The translations under genes were made by a program, and so were the position numbers. The notes below the pieces were generated by a model. It saw nothing but the letters and a program-made list of their open reading frames with translations, did no database searches and had not been told where the DNA came from. A stretch of 64,000 nucleotides of DNA from Pseudomonas sp. DTU_2021_1001937_2_SI_NGA_ILE_001. GTDB taxonomy: Bacteria; Pseudomonadota; Gammaproteobacteria; Pseudomonadales; Pseudomonadaceae. Shown one piece after another: positions 1 to 8,901 of the stretch. Numbering within the stretch: position 1 is the first letter of the stretch; each line of letters opens with the position of its first letter. The DNA lies in contig NZ_CP135971.1 in the NCBI RefSeq assembly GCF_032463525.1, positions 3,162,001 to 3,226,000 on the forward strand. The letters are read 5' to 3'.

Positions 1-1
1 G

Positions 2-415
2 GGCAACCTGATGGCCCTGCATGGCGGCGGGCAGATTCTCAACATCGCCTCCATGGCTGCCTTCCAGCCCGGCCCGTGGATGAGCACTTATGCCGCCAGC
101 AAGGCCTACGTGCTGCACTTCTCCGAGGCGCTGCGCGAAGAAGGCCGCAAGAACGGCGTGAAAGTCTCGGTGCTCTGCCCGCCCCCGACCCGTACGGCGT
201 TCTGGCGCACGGCCCAGGTACGCGCCGACGAAGCAGCGCTGATGAGCCCGGAAGAACTGGCGCTGTATACCGTCAGGGCGCTCGAGCGCGATCAGGCGGT
301 CATCGTACCGGGCTGGGGCAACCGCCTGCGGACACTGGCGCCACGGCTGGTTTCTCGCTGGCTGGTACGACGCATCAGCGGCCTGCTCAACCGCAAGCGC
401 TGCCTGAATTACTGA
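2..415 (+). CDS. SDR family NAD(P)-dependent oxidoreductase, C-terminal part
   Basis: The C-terminal part of a short-chain dehydrogenase; the start lies left of the window and the frame is open from base 2. The visible part has the conserved SDR core: a Ser in NIAS, then the catalytic YAASK (Tyr-x-x-x-Lys), then the PPPTRT stretch after the fourth strand that normally contacts the nicotinamide. Cofactor-binding TGxxxGxG is outside the window. The substrate cannot be told from sequence. The tail is basic (LVRRISGLLNRKR), so membrane association is possible but unproven. In P. aeruginosa an SDR gene lies near the HIT and coq7 genes, so the setting looks ancestral. Confidence 0.85.
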   Translation, partial: GNLMALHGGGQILNIASMAAFQPGPWMSTYAASKAYVLHFSEALREEGRKNGVKVSVLCPPPTRTAFWRTAQVRADEAALMSPEELALYTVRALERDQAVIVPGWGNRLRTLAPRLVSRWLVRRISGLLNRKRCLNY

Positions 416-472
416 CGAAGCGCCGCTTGCTCAGTACACTGCGGACAGACCCATCCACCCTAAAAGGAGCCC

Positions 473-817
473 ATGGCAGTGGATACCATCTTCACCAAGA
501 TCATCAACCGGGAAATCCCGGCAAACATCATCTACGAGGACGATCAGGTCCTGGCCTTCCACGACATCGCCCCGCAAGCGCCGGTGCATTTCCTGGTCAT
601 TCCGAAAAAGCCCATCCGCACCCTCAACGACCTGACCGAAGAAGACAAGGGTCTGGCTGGCCACATCCTGTTCACCGCCCAGCGTCTGGCCCGCGAGCTG
701 GGCTGCGAAGAAGGCTTCCGGGTGGTGATGAATTGCAATGAACTGGGTGGCCAGACCGTGTATCACATCCACATGCATGTGCTCGGTCAGCGCCAGATGA
801 ACTGGCCACCGGGCTGA
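473..817 (+). CDS. HIT family nucleotide-binding hydrolase (HinT-like)
   Basis: A 114-aa histidine triad protein. The signature is near the C-terminus (His98-Ile-His100-Met-His102, in VYHIHMHVLG), the nucleotide phosphate-binding and catalytic triad of the HinT branch. Members hydrolyse purine nucleoside phosphoramidates and AMP-lysine-type adducts in the cytoplasm, and length is typical. An AAAAGGAG ribosome site lies a few bases before the ATG. It is followed by 120 bp with no gene and then coq7, the same order as in other pseudomonads. The physiological substrate is not known for most members. Confidence 0.9.
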   Translation: MAVDTIFTKIINREIPANIIYEDDQVLAFHDIAPQAPVHFLVIPKKPIRTLNDLTEEDKGLAGHILFTAQRLARELGCEEGFRVVMNCNELGGQTVYHIHMHVLGQRQMNWPPG

Positions 818-937
818 GTCCCGACCAGCGGTCGCAGCCTGCCGCGAATCGGCAATATCGTGGCAGGATGATCCGCCTCAAGCCTCAGGCCAGGGATTGC
901 AGTAGACTGGGGCCAATGGATATCACCGGAGGTGCCC

Positions 938-1585
938 ATGGCAACCGAACGTCATTACTCCGTCCTGGACAAGCTTTTGTTGCAGGCCGATAGCGCGATG
1001 CGCACTTTGCTGCCTTCGAGCGGCCAGTCTCCCCGCCCGTCGCCGGCCATTCCACTGCCCGAACACAAGATGAGCGAGGACGAGACCCGGCATATTGCCG
1101 GCCTCATGCGCATCAACCACACCGGCGAAGTCTGCGCCCAGGCGTTGTACCAGGGCCAGGCCCTGACCGCCAAGCTGCCACAGGTGCGCAAGGCCATGGA
1201 GCATGCCGCCGAGGAAGAAATCGACCACCTGGTATGGTGCGAACAGCGCATTCACCAGTTGGGCAGCCACACCAGCGTGCTCAACCCGCTGTTCTACAGC
1301 CTGTCGTTCGGCATCGGCGCCGCCGCCGGGCTGATCAGCGACCGCATGAGCCTGGGCTTCGTGGCAGCCACCGAAGATCAGGTCTGCAAGCACCTCGACG
1401 AGCACCTGACCCAACTGCCGGCCGAAGACGCCAAGTCCCGCGCCATCCTCGAACAGATGCGCACCGATGAAGCCCAGCATGCCGAAACCGCACTGGATGC
1501 CGGCGGCTTCCGCTTTCCGGCACCGGTCAAGTTCGGCATGAGCATACTGGCCAAGGTCATGACCAAGAGCACCTATCGGATCTGA
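938..1585 (+). CDS. coq7: 3-demethoxyubiquinol 3-hydroxylase Coq7
   Basis: Di-iron carboxylate hydroxylase of ubiquinone synthesis, performing the last ring hydroxylation at the inner membrane. The 215-aa protein has the ferritin-like ligand set: Glu64 in HTGEV, ExxH at Glu94-His97 (EEEIDH), a second helix with [12 protein letters not shown], and a late ExxH in DEAQHAE. The ATG at 938 is preferred over an in-frame GTG at 932 because GGAGG (928-932) sits 5 bases upstream of it. A strong hairpin follows the stop. Pseudomonads use Coq7 where E. coli uses the flavoprotein UbiF. Confidence 0.93.
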   Translation: MATERHYSVLDKLLLQADSAMRTLLPSSGQSPRPSPAIPLPEHKMSEDETRHIAGLMRINHTGEVCAQALYQGQALTAKLPQVRKAMEHAAEEEIDHLVWCEQRIHQLGSHTSVLNPLFYSLSFGIGAAAGLISDRMSLGFVAATEDQVCKHLDEHLTQLPAEDAKSRAILEQMRTDEAQHAETALDAGGFRFPAPVKFGMSILAKVMTKSTYRI

Positions 1586-1596
1586 CCGCACACATG

Positions 1597-1623
1597 AAAA
1601 AGGCGCCCGCAAGGCGCCTTTTT
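1597..1623. terminator. Bidirectional intrinsic terminator between coq7 and the osmC-like gene
   Basis: A perfect 11-bp inverted repeat (1597-1607 and 1613-1623, loop CGCAA) reads AAAAAGGCGCC / GGCGCCTTTTT. It gives a GC stem followed by a T run on both strands, as expected between convergent genes. Confidence 0.9.
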
Positions 1624-1640
1624 CATTTAGGACAGGGCAG

Positions 1641-2063
1641 TCAGCCCAGCTCGACGATCTCGTAGTCGTGGGTGATCTTCACCCCGGCGTTGCCGAGCAT
1701 GATCGAGGCCGAGCAGTACTTCTCTGCCGACAGCTCGATGGCACGTTTGACCTGCGCCTCCTTAAGGCCGCGGCCCTTGACCACGAAATGCAGGTGAATG
1801 CGGGTAAACACCTTCGGGTCTTCGCTGGCGCGTTCGGCGTCGAGGAAGGCCTCGCAGCTTTCCACCGGCTGGCGCGCTTTCTTGAGAATGCTCACCACAT
1901 CGAAGTTGCTGCAACCGCCCAGACCGATGAGCACCATTTCCATCGGCCGCACACCCAGGTTACGACCACCGCTCTCCGGCGGGCCATCCATGACCACCAC
2001 GTGACCACTGCCAGACTCGCCGAGGAACATGGCTTCGCCAGCCCATTGGATGCGTGCTTTCAT
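1641..2063 (-). CDS. OsmC family protein
   Basis: A 140-aa OsmC/Ohr-fold protein. It has the two conserved cysteines of the family: one in the helix motif GLGGCSNFDVV and one in EKYCSASIMLG. They form the peroxidatic pair in active OsmC/Ohr enzymes. It belongs to the short OsmC branch found next to crp/vfr in pseudomonads; the substrate of that branch is not established. The start at 2063 (MKARIQWAG) matches the usual N-terminus; a longer reading to 2198 adds 45 residues of no family character. It is divergent from crp and convergent with coq7. Confidence 0.88.
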   Translation of the reverse strand: MKARIQWAGEAMFLGESGSGHVVVMDGPPESGGRNLGVRPMEMVLIGLGGCSNFDVVSILKKARQPVESCEAFLDAERASEDPKVFTRIHLHFVVKGRGLKEAQVKRAIELSAEKYCSASIMLGNAGVKITHDYEIVELG

Positions 2064-2294
2064 CGCCAGACTCCACTGCTGAAAAAAAGGCCGCCAGATT
2101 AGGGGGTGTTGCGCATCCAGCGCAAGGTGCGCGTACAGGGCGGCACGCCAGATGGATAAGCCATGACTTGCGCAGTACTTGTGTAGGAAACTTCGCAAAC
2201 AATGCCAAAGTTAAAGCAAAGTGCTGGGGATAAAAGCGCTTTGGCCGATACGCATAACAAGCAATCAGGCGCAGAACTACCTCGGGACATACGC

Positions 2295-2939
2295 ATGGCA
2301 GCCCTACCCGTCACTTCGAAGATAAAGAGCATCGATAAACTGTTGGTTCACGCGCAACGCCGTCGCTGCGCCGCCAGAAGCAATATCATCTGTGCTGGCG
2401 AGCCGGCGGATTCGCTGTTTCTGATCCTCAAGGGCTCGGTAACGATCCAGATCGACGACAGCGAAGGCCGCGAAATGATCGTCGCCTACCTCAACAGCGG
2501 CGACTTCTTTGGCGAACTGGGCCTGTTCCAGCCGCCCGGCCTGGCCACCGTGCGCAGCGCCTGGGTGCGCGCCAAGACCGAATGCGAAGTCGCGGAAATC
2601 AGCTACGCCAAATTCCGTGAACTGGTGCTGCAGGAGCCGGAAATCCTCTATGCCCTTGGCGGGCAGATGGCCGACCGACTGCGCAACACCACTCGCAAGG
2701 TCGGCGACCTGGCGTTTCTCGACGTCACCGGCCGGGTAGCGCGCACGCTGTTGGACCTGTGCAAGCAGCCCGACGCCATGACCCACCCCGACGGCATGCA
2801 GATCAAGATCACTCGCCAGGAAATCGGCCGCATCGTCGGCTGCTCACGGGAAATGGTCGGTCGCGTACTCAAGTCGCTGGAAGAACAAAGCCTGGTCCAC
2901 GTGCGTGGCAAGACCATGGTGGTCTACGGCACCCGCTGA
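2295..2939 (+). CDS. crp: cAMP receptor protein Crp (Vfr orthologue)
   Basis: A global transcription regulator of 214 aa, the length of P. aeruginosa Vfr. The N-terminal cyclic-nucleotide domain carries the phosphate-binding cassette (FFGELGLF, then [17 protein letters not shown]). The C-terminal winged helix ([27 protein letters not shown]) holds the CRP recognition helix. The start at 2295 gives the family N-terminus; the frame is open upstream to 2202, but that extension has no family character. In P. putida this protein is known for very tight cAMP binding and for little role in classical carbon catabolite repression. It shares the 2064-2294 region with the divergent osmC-like gene. Confidence 0.95.
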   Translation: MAALPVTSKIKSIDKLLVHAQRRRCAARSNIICAGEPADSLFLILKGSVTIQIDDSEGREMIVAYLNSGDFFGELGLFQPPGLATVRSAWVRAKTECEVAEISYAKFRELVLQEPEILYALGGQMADRLRNTTRKVGDLAFLDVTGRVARTLLDLCKQPDAMTHPDGMQIKITRQEIGRIVGCSREMVGRVLKSLEEQSLVHVRGKTMVVYGTR

Positions 2940-2947
2940 GCAGCGCT

Positions 2948-3634
2948 CTACAACGCCGCCAGCAGGTGTCGATAGCGCTCGGCCAGGCGGTCGAGCAGCG
3001 CATCCCCGGCGAAGACCTCATGCAAGGCAATGTGGCTGGCCGACCTTACACGTGCCGGCAGCCCGCACCCCAGGTAGAAGCGGTTCACCGCGGCCACCAT
3101 CTCGTCACGCTGGTTGTCCAGCAGCAAGGCGCCATGCACCAGCACCACCGGGCGCGCCCCGCCTCGGGCCTGGCGCCAGCGCTGGGCGGTACCGACCAGC
3201 TTGCGACCGTCGAGGTTGACGTTGTAGCGCCCGTCACAGAATGCGCCGTCCACCTCGCCCAACGATGCTCGCTCACCGAGTACATCGAGCAGTGGCTGGC
3301 ACAGGCGCAGGTAGGCGGTCTCGATCCGCTCGCGGTCCAGGTCGTCAGAGGGCTGGGCGTAGACCAGGGCAATGTTCACCGTCGCCGGCGACTGCGGCAC
3401 CGGCTCACCACCGGTTTCACGCAGCAGCACCGGCCAGCCGCTGTCGGCCAGTGGCTCGCAGGCGGCCTCGAAACCCGGCAGGCGACTCATGCGCCTCGGC
3501 ATCACCAAGGCCTGGTCGAGGGGCCGCCAGAACAGCAACCCGTGTTCGGCCTCGCCGGCACACACCGATGCCAGCAGGTCCTGCTCGAACTGCAGGCCCT
3601 GCTCCACGGTCGTGTCGAGCACCTGAGCGCTCAT
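2948..3634 (-). CDS. Lipoate-protein ligase A family protein
   Basis: A 228-aa protein with the biotin/lipoate ligase catalytic fold. It shows an LplA-like substrate loop (Arg72-Glu-Thr-Gly-Gly76 followed by PATVNIALVY), the DGRYNVNLDGRK segment, and Lys145 in KLVGTAQR, which matches the lipoyl-AMP binding lysine. The canonical RRxSGGGAV is relaxed to RETGGEPV and there is no C-terminal accessory domain, so it may be a scavenging ligase, an amidotransferase-type paralogue, or act on another acyl group. It starts 7 bp after the trpC stop on the same strand and probably rides on trpGDC transcription. No direct link to tryptophan is visible. Confidence 0.75.
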   Translation of the reverse strand: MSAQVLDTTVEQGLQFEQDLLASVCAGEAEHGLLFWRPLDQALVMPRRMSRLPGFEAACEPLADSGWPVLLRETGGEPVPQSPATVNIALVYAQPSDDLDRERIETAYLRLCQPLLDVLGERASLGEVDGAFCDGRYNVNLDGRKLVGTAQRWRQARGGARPVVLVHGALLLDNQRDEMVAAVNRFYLGCGLPARVRSASHIALHEVFAGDALLDRLAERYRHLLAAL

Positions 3635-3641
3635 GCCCGGC

Positions 3642-4484
3642 TCAGTCGATGGCCGGGCCGACAGCGCTCACTGCCGGAGCACGCTCGGGGAAGAACAAGC
3701 GCTGCAGCTCGATACCCGGCTGCGCTGCCCGCATGAAGGCCTCGCCGACCAGGAACGAGTAAACGTCGTTGATTTCCATCAGCTCGACGTCGGCACGGTT
3801 GAGAATGCCGCTCTCGGTAATCACCAGGCGGTCACGCGGAATGCGCGGCAGCAGGTCGAGGGTGGTTTCCAGGCTGACGTCGAAGGTGTGCAGGTTGCGG
3901 TTGTTGACCCCCACCAGCGGCGTGTCGAGGGTCTTCAGGGCACGCTCCAGCTCATCGCCGTCATGCACCTCGACCAGCACGTCCAGGCCCACGCCCTTGG
4001 CGGTGGCGGCCAGTTCGGCCATGCGCGCGTCGTCCAGCGCAGCGACGATCAGCAGAATGCAGTCGGCACCCAGCGCCCGCGCTTCGACCACCTGGTAGGG
4101 GTCGATCATGAAGTCCTTGCGGATCACAGGCAGTTGGCAGGCGGCGCGCGCCTGCTGCAGGTAGGCATCGGCACCCTGGAAGAAGTCGATATCGGTCAGC
4201 ACCGACAGGCAGGTCGCCCCGCCCTGCTCGTAGCTGCGGGCAATGTCTGCAGGATGGAAGTCTTCGCGGATCACGCCCTTGCTTGGCGAAGCCTTCTTGA
4301 TCTCGGCAATCACCGCCGGCTGCTTGCGCTTGACCTGCTCGATCAGTGCATTGGCGAAGCCGCGCGGCGCGTCGGCCTGCGCGGCCTGGCGTTCGAGGTC
4401 GGCCAGGCTCACCTGGGCACGCCGGGCGGCGACCTCCTCGGCCTTGCGGGCGAGGATTTTTTCCAGAACCGTTGGCACGCTCAT
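3642..4484 (-). CDS. trpC: Indole-3-glycerol phosphate synthase
   Basis: Closes the indole ring from CdRP in tryptophan synthesis. The 280-aa single-domain TIM barrel carries the family motifs [11 protein letters not shown] (catalytic Lys on strand 1), the phosphate and active-site segment [20 protein letters not shown], and ITESGI. Unlike the E. coli protein it is not fused to TrpF. Its ATG overlaps the trpD stop by 4 bp (ATGA at 4481-4484), which indicates translational coupling within trpGDC. Confidence 0.96.
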   Translation of the reverse strand: MSVPTVLEKILARKAEEVAARRAQVSLADLERQAAQADAPRGFANALIEQVKRKQPAVIAEIKKASPSKGVIREDFHPADIARSYEQGGATCLSVLTDIDFFQGADAYLQQARAACQLPVIRKDFMIDPYQVVEARALGADCILLIVAALDDARMAELAATAKGVGLDVLVEVHDGDELERALKTLDTPLVGVNNRNLHTFDVSLETTLDLLPRIPRDRLVITESGILNRADVELMEINDVYSFLVGEAFMRAAQPGIELQRLFFPERAPAVSAVGPAID

Positions 4485-5542
4485 CCTTCGTTCTCCTGCT
4501 TGAATACGGCGGTAAAGGCGCCCAGCTCTTCGAGTTTCTCGCGGGCCAGACCAGTATGCAGCGCATCATGGGCCAGCTCCACGCCTTCCTTGAGGCTGGT
4601 GGCATGGTCGGCGGCATACAACGCAGCACCGGCGTTGAGCACGATCATCTCGGCGGCCTTCTGCCCGCTTTCGGTTTTGCGCCGGCCCAATGCATCACGA
4701 ATCAGCGCCAGCGATGCCTCTGGGCTGTCGACCACCAGGCCGTACAGGCTCTGGCTCTTCATGCCCAGGTCTTCAGGCTGTACCCAATACTCGCTGATCT
4801 CACCCTTGTTCAGCTCGGCCACATAGGTCGGCGCAGCGAGGCTGAATTCGTCGAGGCCGTCCTGGGAATGCACCACCAGCACATGCTGGCTGCCCAGACG
4901 TTGCAAGACTTCGGCCAGCGGTCGGCACAGCGCCTGGTTGAACACGCCGACCACCTGATGACGCACGCCAGCCGGGTTGGTCAGCGGGCCAAGCATGTTG
5001 AACAAGGTACGCAGCCCCATGTCGCGGCGTGGGCCGGCGGCGTGCTTCATCGCCCCATGATGGGCCTGGGCGAACATGAAGCCGATGCCCACGCTGTCGA
5101 TGCAGCGCGCCACCTGCACAGGGGTCAGGTTCAGGTACACGCCGGCGGCTTCCAGCAGGTCGGCGCTGCCGCTCTTGCCGGACACCGCACGGTTACCGTG
5201 CTTGGCCACGGTGCAGCCGGCGGCGGAAATCACCAGCGCCGCTGCCGTCGACACGTTGAAGATGTTCGCGCCATCGCCACCGGTGCCGACGATGTCCACC
5301 ACCCGCTCCAGCGACTGCAGCTCGACCTTGCCGGCCAGCTCGCGCATCACCGAGACCGCGCCGACGATCTCGTCGATGCTCTCGCTCTTCATGCGCATGC
5401 CCATCATGAAGGCGCCGATCTGCGCGTCGGTGCATTGGCCAGTCATGATGTCACGCATCACCTGGCTCATTTCCTCGGTGCTCAGGTCCAGGTGATTGAC
5501 CACTCGGTCCAGGGCGAGCTTGATATTCATTGGGGTGCTCAT
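4481..5542 (-). CDS. trpD: Anthranilate phosphoribosyltransferase
   Basis: Transfers phosphoribose from PRPP to anthranilate. It has the PRPP/Mg2+ motifs [15 protein letters not shown] and [19 protein letters not shown], and the anthranilate-site segment [18 protein letters not shown]. The start at 5542 (MSTPMNIK) is chosen because TAAGGA lies 7 bases upstream; the next Met at 5530, closer to the common family start, has no ribosome site. It begins 9 bp after trpG and overlaps trpC by 4 bp. Confidence 0.95.
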   Translation of the reverse strand: MSTPMNIKLALDRVVNHLDLSTEEMSQVMRDIMTGQCTDAQIGAFMMGMRMKSESIDEIVGAVSVMRELAGKVELQSLERVVDIVGTGGDGANIFNVSTAAALVISAAGCTVAKHGNRAVSGKSGSADLLEAAGVYLNLTPVQVARCIDSVGIGFMFAQAHHGAMKHAAGPRRDMGLRTLFNMLGPLTNPAGVRHQVVGVFNQALCRPLAEVLQRLGSQHVLVVHSQDGLDEFSLAAPTYVAELNKGEISEYWVQPEDLGMKSQSLYGLVVDSPEASLALIRDALGRRKTESGQKAAEMIVLNAGAALYAADHATSLKEGVELAHDALHTGLAREKLEELGAFTAVFKQENEG

Positions 5543-5551
5543 GGGAAATCC

Positions 5552-6151
5552 TTATGCCTGACGCGTGCCGCCGGTCTGTTTGAGGAAGTTGGCGAACAGT
5601 TCGTGGCCTTGTTCGGTCAGGATCGACTCGGGGTGGAACTGCACCCCCTCGATATTCAGGGTCTTGTGGCGCAGGCCCATGATCTCGTCGACCGCGCCAT
5701 CTTCATGGGCGGTCCAGGCGGTCACTTCCAGGCACTCGGGCAAGGTGTCGAGCTTGACCACCAGCGAGTGGTAACGGGTCACCACCAGCGGCTGGTTGAG
5801 GCCAGCGAACACGCCCTTGCTCTCATGCACCACCGGGCTGGTCTTGCCATGCATCACCTGGCGGGCACGCACCACATCGCCGCCAAAGGCCTGGCCGATC
5901 GACTGGTGTCCCAGGCACACGCCGAGGATCGGCAGCTTGCCGCCGAAATGGCGGATTACCTCCAGCGAGACGCCGGCTTCATTGGGGGTGCAGGGGCCTG
6001 GAGAAACGACGATGCGCTCGGGATTAAGGGCCTCGATCTCGGCAATGCTCAGCTCGTCGTTGCGGATCACCTTCACGTCGGCGCCCAGTTCGCCCAGGTA
6101 CTGCACGACGTTATAGGTAAAGGAGTCATAGTTATCGATCATCAGCAACAT
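5552..6151 (-). CDS. trpG: Anthranilate synthase glutaminase component
   Basis: Class I glutamine amidotransferase (199 aa) that supplies ammonia to TrpE. It shows the N-terminal [14 protein letters not shown], the oxyanion segment [11 protein letters not shown], the nucleophile Cys in [15 protein letters not shown], and the His-Glu pair in [17 protein letters not shown] lies 5 bases before the ATG at 6151. In pseudomonads this subunit also serves 4-amino-4-deoxychorismate synthesis. It is the first gene of trpGDC and follows a leader containing a tryptophan-rich short ORF. Confidence 0.95.
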   Translation of the reverse strand: MLLMIDNYDSFTYNVVQYLGELGADVKVIRNDELSIAEIEALNPERIVVSPGPCTPNEAGVSLEVIRHFGGKLPILGVCLGHQSIGQAFGGDVVRARQVMHGKTSPVVHESKGVFAGLNQPLVVTRYHSLVVKLDTLPECLEVTAWTAHEDGAVDEIMGLRHKTLNIEGVQFHPESILTEQGHELFANFLKQTGGTRQA

Positions 6152-6155
6152 GGGC

Positions 6156-6310
6156 ACACCTCTTGAAATCGCTGACTGTTGAAACGGCCTCACGCCGGGA
6201 TGTCGCTCACAGGCTTGCACGACCGGTCCGTTCGGGTAACCGAGTCGAAGTGGCAGACATTCACGGGGGGCATAGCATTACGAGTCCGGCCAGGCCGGAA
6301 GAAGAAGCAG
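6156..6310 (-). promoter_or_regulatory. trpGDC leader region downstream of the leader peptide
   Basis: Untranslated leader of about 155 bases between the tryptophan-rich peptide and trpG. It begins with a GC-rich palindrome (CCGG, CCTGG, CCGG; 6280-6300) that could act as an attenuator or anti-attenuator, though no T run follows. The rest of the 6356-6605 interval, between the leader and the divergent estP, must hold promoters for both directions. I could not assign hexamers with confidence. Confidence 0.45.
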
Positions 6311-6355
6311 TCAGGCGCGCCAACGCCAACGGGCGTGGGCCTTGATAACGCGCAT
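6311..6355 (-). CDS. trpGDC leader peptide (14 aa, two Trp codons)
   Basis: A 14-residue ORF (MRVIKAHARWRWRA) lies about 160 bp upstream of trpG on the same strand. It has two tryptophans separated by one arginine. It is identical at 12 of 14 positions to the ORF upstream of trpE, and DNA similarity continues several codons before the Met (shared GCAAACTC). Attenuation of trpE and trpGDC has been reported for P. putida, so I read this as the regulatory leader. I see no strong ribosome site before it and no classical U-tract terminator after it; a TCCGGCC-rich palindrome follows shortly downstream. Confidence 0.7.
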   Translation of the reverse strand: MRVIKAHARWRWRA

Positions 6356-6605
6356 CAAGAGTTTGCTGACAGTCGTCACGGAAGGAGTCTCATCTAAACG
6401 TTTCGGGACATTAGCGTACCGAGTCACACGGCGCAATGATTGTACGCAAGAAAACCGCCGGGATATCCCATCAGAAACGCCTGGATAAAGCACACCAGCC
6501 TGCCAGCGGCCTTTGCACGACCGCCTGGCGGGTGGCGGGCGCGTCACTGGCGAGCTGGCAGGAGCTTGCTAGGGTCAGTGAAAACAAAAACAAGGGATGT
6601 TCGCG

Positions 6606-8543
6606 ATGCACCACTCACTCTTGCCGTTTCGCGCCTGGCGCAAGCCTCTGCTGGCCAGTCTGCTCACCCTGGCCTGCCTGCCGGCTACGGGCCATGCCGC
6701 GCCCTACTCCACGATGATCGTGTTTGGCGACAGCCTGGTGGATGCCGGGCAGTTTCCCGATGTCGACGGCCCGCCCGGTGCCACCCTGCGTTTCACCAAT
6801 CGCGTCGGCCCGACCTATGGCGCGACCGAACCCATCGGGTTCAGCTCCTCCACGCTGCTGGGGCGCATGCTGGAGGTGCCGGCCGGTGACCTGGCGGCTT
6901 CGACCTCTCCGGTGAATGCCGCACTCGGCGTGCCCGACGGGCAGAACTGGGCAGTGGGTGGCGACCGTACCGACCAGATCTACGACGCCATCACGTCCGA
7001 GTCGCAGGTAGCGGACCCCGATTCCGGCACCGTACTGCGCACCCGCCCTGGCTACCTGCCCAGCAATGGCCTGCGCGCCGACCCGAACGCCCTCTATTAC
7101 CTGACCGGTGGCGGCAATGACTTCCTGCAACTGCGCGTACTCAGCGCCGGCGATGCCCGCGACGCCGGCGGCCGTCTGGCCGACAGCGTGCAGGTGCTGC
7201 AGCAGGCCGGCGCGCGCTACATCATGGTCTGGCTGCTGCCAGACATCGGCCAGACGCCGGCTTTCGAAGACACGCCCCTGCAGTCGACCCTCTCGTCACT
7301 CAGCGAAGCCTTCAACGAGCGGCTGGTCGAACGCCTGGAAGGCATCGACGCCCAAGTGATGCCGCTGAACATTCCACTGCTGATCAGCGAGGTCGTCGCC
7401 GACCCGGCACGCTTCGGCTTCGCCGCCGACACCAATCTGGTCGGCACCTGCTTCAGCGGCGACAGCTGCCGCGAGAACCCCGTGTACGGCATCAGCAGCG
7501 CCACGGCCGATCCGAACCGGCTGTTCTTCAACGACCGCGTGCACCCCACCACCGCCGCCCAGCAACTGCTCGCCGACTACGCCTTCTCGGTGCTGGCCGC
7601 GCCCTGGGAACTGACGCTACTGCCGGAGATGGGCCACAACGCCCTGCGCACCCAGCAGGACGAACTGCGCACCCAGTGGCTGGCCGACTACGCAGCCTGG
7701 CAACCCGTAGGGCAATGGCGCAGCATCCTCTCGGCCAACGGCCAGCACCTGGATCTGGATGCTCAGGACGGCAGTGCCCAGGCCGATGGCCGGGGCTATA
7801 GCCTGACCCTGGGCGGCAGCTATCGCTTCGCCGAGCACTGGCGCACCGGGCTGGTGGGCGGAGCCTATCGCCAGCGCCTGGAGGCCGGTGCGCAGGATTC
7901 GCGCTATCGCCTCAACGGCTACATCGCCAGCGCCTTCCTGCAGTACCAGGCCAACCACCTGTGGGGCGACCTGGCCGCCTCGGGCGGTTACCTGGATTAC
8001 GACCAGGCCAAGCGCACCTTCGCCCTCGGTGCCGGCGAGCGCCAGGAAAAAGGCGACACCCGTGGCGAACTGTGGGCCGTCAGCGCCCGGCTTGGCTACG
8101 ACCTGGCCGGCAGCCAGCGCACCTGGCATCTGTCGCCTTTCGTGAGTGCCGACTATGCGCGGGTGGACGTGGACGGTTATCGGGAGAACGGTGCAGACTC
8201 GACAGCCCTGAGCTTCGCCGACCAGCAGCGCACCTCGAAACGCGCCGGGGTCGGCGTGCAGGGCAAATGGCAGTTCACTGCGGCCACGCAGCTATGGGGA
8301 GAATTTGCCCATGAGCGCGAATTCGAGACCGATGCGCAGCAGGTGCGCATGGCCTTCAACAGTTTGCCGTCGGTCGATTTCGAACTGCCCGGCTACACCC
8401 CGGCGCGCAGCCTGAACCGCGCGACCCTGGGCGTCGCCCACAAACTGACCGAAGACCTCAACCTGCGCGCCGGCTACAACTGGCGCAAGAACGACACCCT
8501 GACCCAACAGGGCGTCAGCCTGGGCCTGACGTTGGACTTCTGA
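6606..8543 (+). CDS. estP: Autotransporter esterase EstP (GDSL lipase family)
   Basis: A 645-aa type V secreted esterase anchored in the outer membrane. A signal peptide (basic N-terminus, hydrophobic core, ending GHAA around residue 32) is followed by the GDSL passenger: Ser43 in [16 protein letters not shown], and the Asp-His dyad in [10 protein letters not shown]. The C-terminal half is a 12-strand autotransporter barrel ending in Phe (LGLTLDF), the BAM recognition signature. The ATG at 6606 has AAGGG at 6592-6596; an in-frame ATG at 6597 abuts that site and is less likely. P. aeruginosa EstA, its relative, affects rhamnolipids and motility. It is convergent with trpE. Confidence 0.93.
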   Translation: MHHSLLPFRAWRKPLLASLLTLACLPATGHAAPYSTMIVFGDSLVDAGQFPDVDGPPGATLRFTNRVGPTYGATEPIGFSSSTLLGRMLEVPAGDLAASTSPVNAALGVPDGQNWAVGGDRTDQIYDAITSESQVADPDSGTVLRTRPGYLPSNGLRADPNALYYLTGGGNDFLQLRVLSAGDARDAGGRLADSVQVLQQAGARYIMVWLLPDIGQTPAFEDTPLQSTLSSLSEAFNERLVERLEGIDAQVMPLNIPLLISEVVADPARFGFAADTNLVGTCFSGDSCRENPVYGISSATADPNRLFFNDRVHPTTAAQQLLADYAFSVLAAPWELTLLPEMGHNALRTQQDELRTQWLADYAAWQPVGQWRSILSANGQHLDLDAQDGSAQADGRGYSLTLGGSYRFAEHWRTGLVGGAYRQRLEAGAQDSRYRLNGYIASAFLQYQANHLWGDLAASGGYLDYDQAKRTFALGAGERQEKGDTRGELWAVSARLGYDLAGSQRTWHLSPFVSADYARVDVDGYRENGADSTALSFADQQRTSKRAGVGVQGKWQFTAATQLWGEFAHEREFETDAQQVRMAFNSLPSVDFELPGYTPARSLNRATLGVAHKLTEDLNLRAGYNWRKNDTLTQQGVSLGLTLDF

Positions 8544-8622
8544 CTGATGGAAGCGGCTTGACTGCCTGTAGGAACGACTTCAGCCGCGAAGACTACAGGT
8601 TAGTCGGCGCGCTCTGGCTTTT

Positions 8623-8706
8623 GTTGGAGCGAGCTTGCTCGCGAAGAGGCCGGCATGTTCACTGCATCTGCTGTGAAAATGACGCAGCCTTCGCGAGCAA
8701 GCTCTA
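8623..8706. repeat. REP doublet (GAGCGAGCTTGCTCGCGAA type)
   Basis: Two REP palindromes face each other: TTGGAGCGAGCTTGCTCG at 8624-8641 and TTCGCGAGCAAGCTC at 8690-8705. Between them is the small palindrome TTCACTGCATCTGCTGTGAA. The same arrangement recurs at 57723-57813. Confidence 0.85.
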
Positions 8707-8743
8707 AAGTCCTGGCTGACCAGTACTGCGGTCAAAGCCGCCC

Positions 8744-8889
8744 CTAGGTTTTGTACGAAAAGTGCCTGCGCTCGGCCATGCTGCGTTAAAAACAGGCTCG
8801 GAATGCTCATTTACTCCAGTAAACTCCGCTTCCTCGCCTGTTTTTGCCTTGCCTGACCTTCGCTCGCCGACTTTTCGTACAAAACCTAG
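8744..8889. repeat. 146-bp near-palindromic intergenic element
   Basis: The ends are a perfect 20-bp inverted repeat, CTAGGTTTTGTACGAAAAGT and its complement at 8870-8889. The interior is also largely self-complementary, with AAAAACAGGC / GCCTGTTTTT arms and a TTTACT-CC-AGTAAA centre. It starts 200 bp after the estP stop and ends 12 bp from the trpE stop, so it may terminate both convergent transcripts. A related half-copy (CCTAGGTTTTCTACGAAA) occurs at 29288-29305. It encodes nothing. Confidence 0.85.
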
Positions 8890-8901
8890 CAGGCCTGCGC
8901 C

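Noticed and set aside
2202..2294. N-terminal extension of Crp
   Set aside because: Start at 2295 gives the 214-aa length of Vfr; the extension has no family similarity.
3632..4826. Long plus-strand open frame over trpC and trpD
   Set aside because: Shadow of two well-recognised minus-strand genes.
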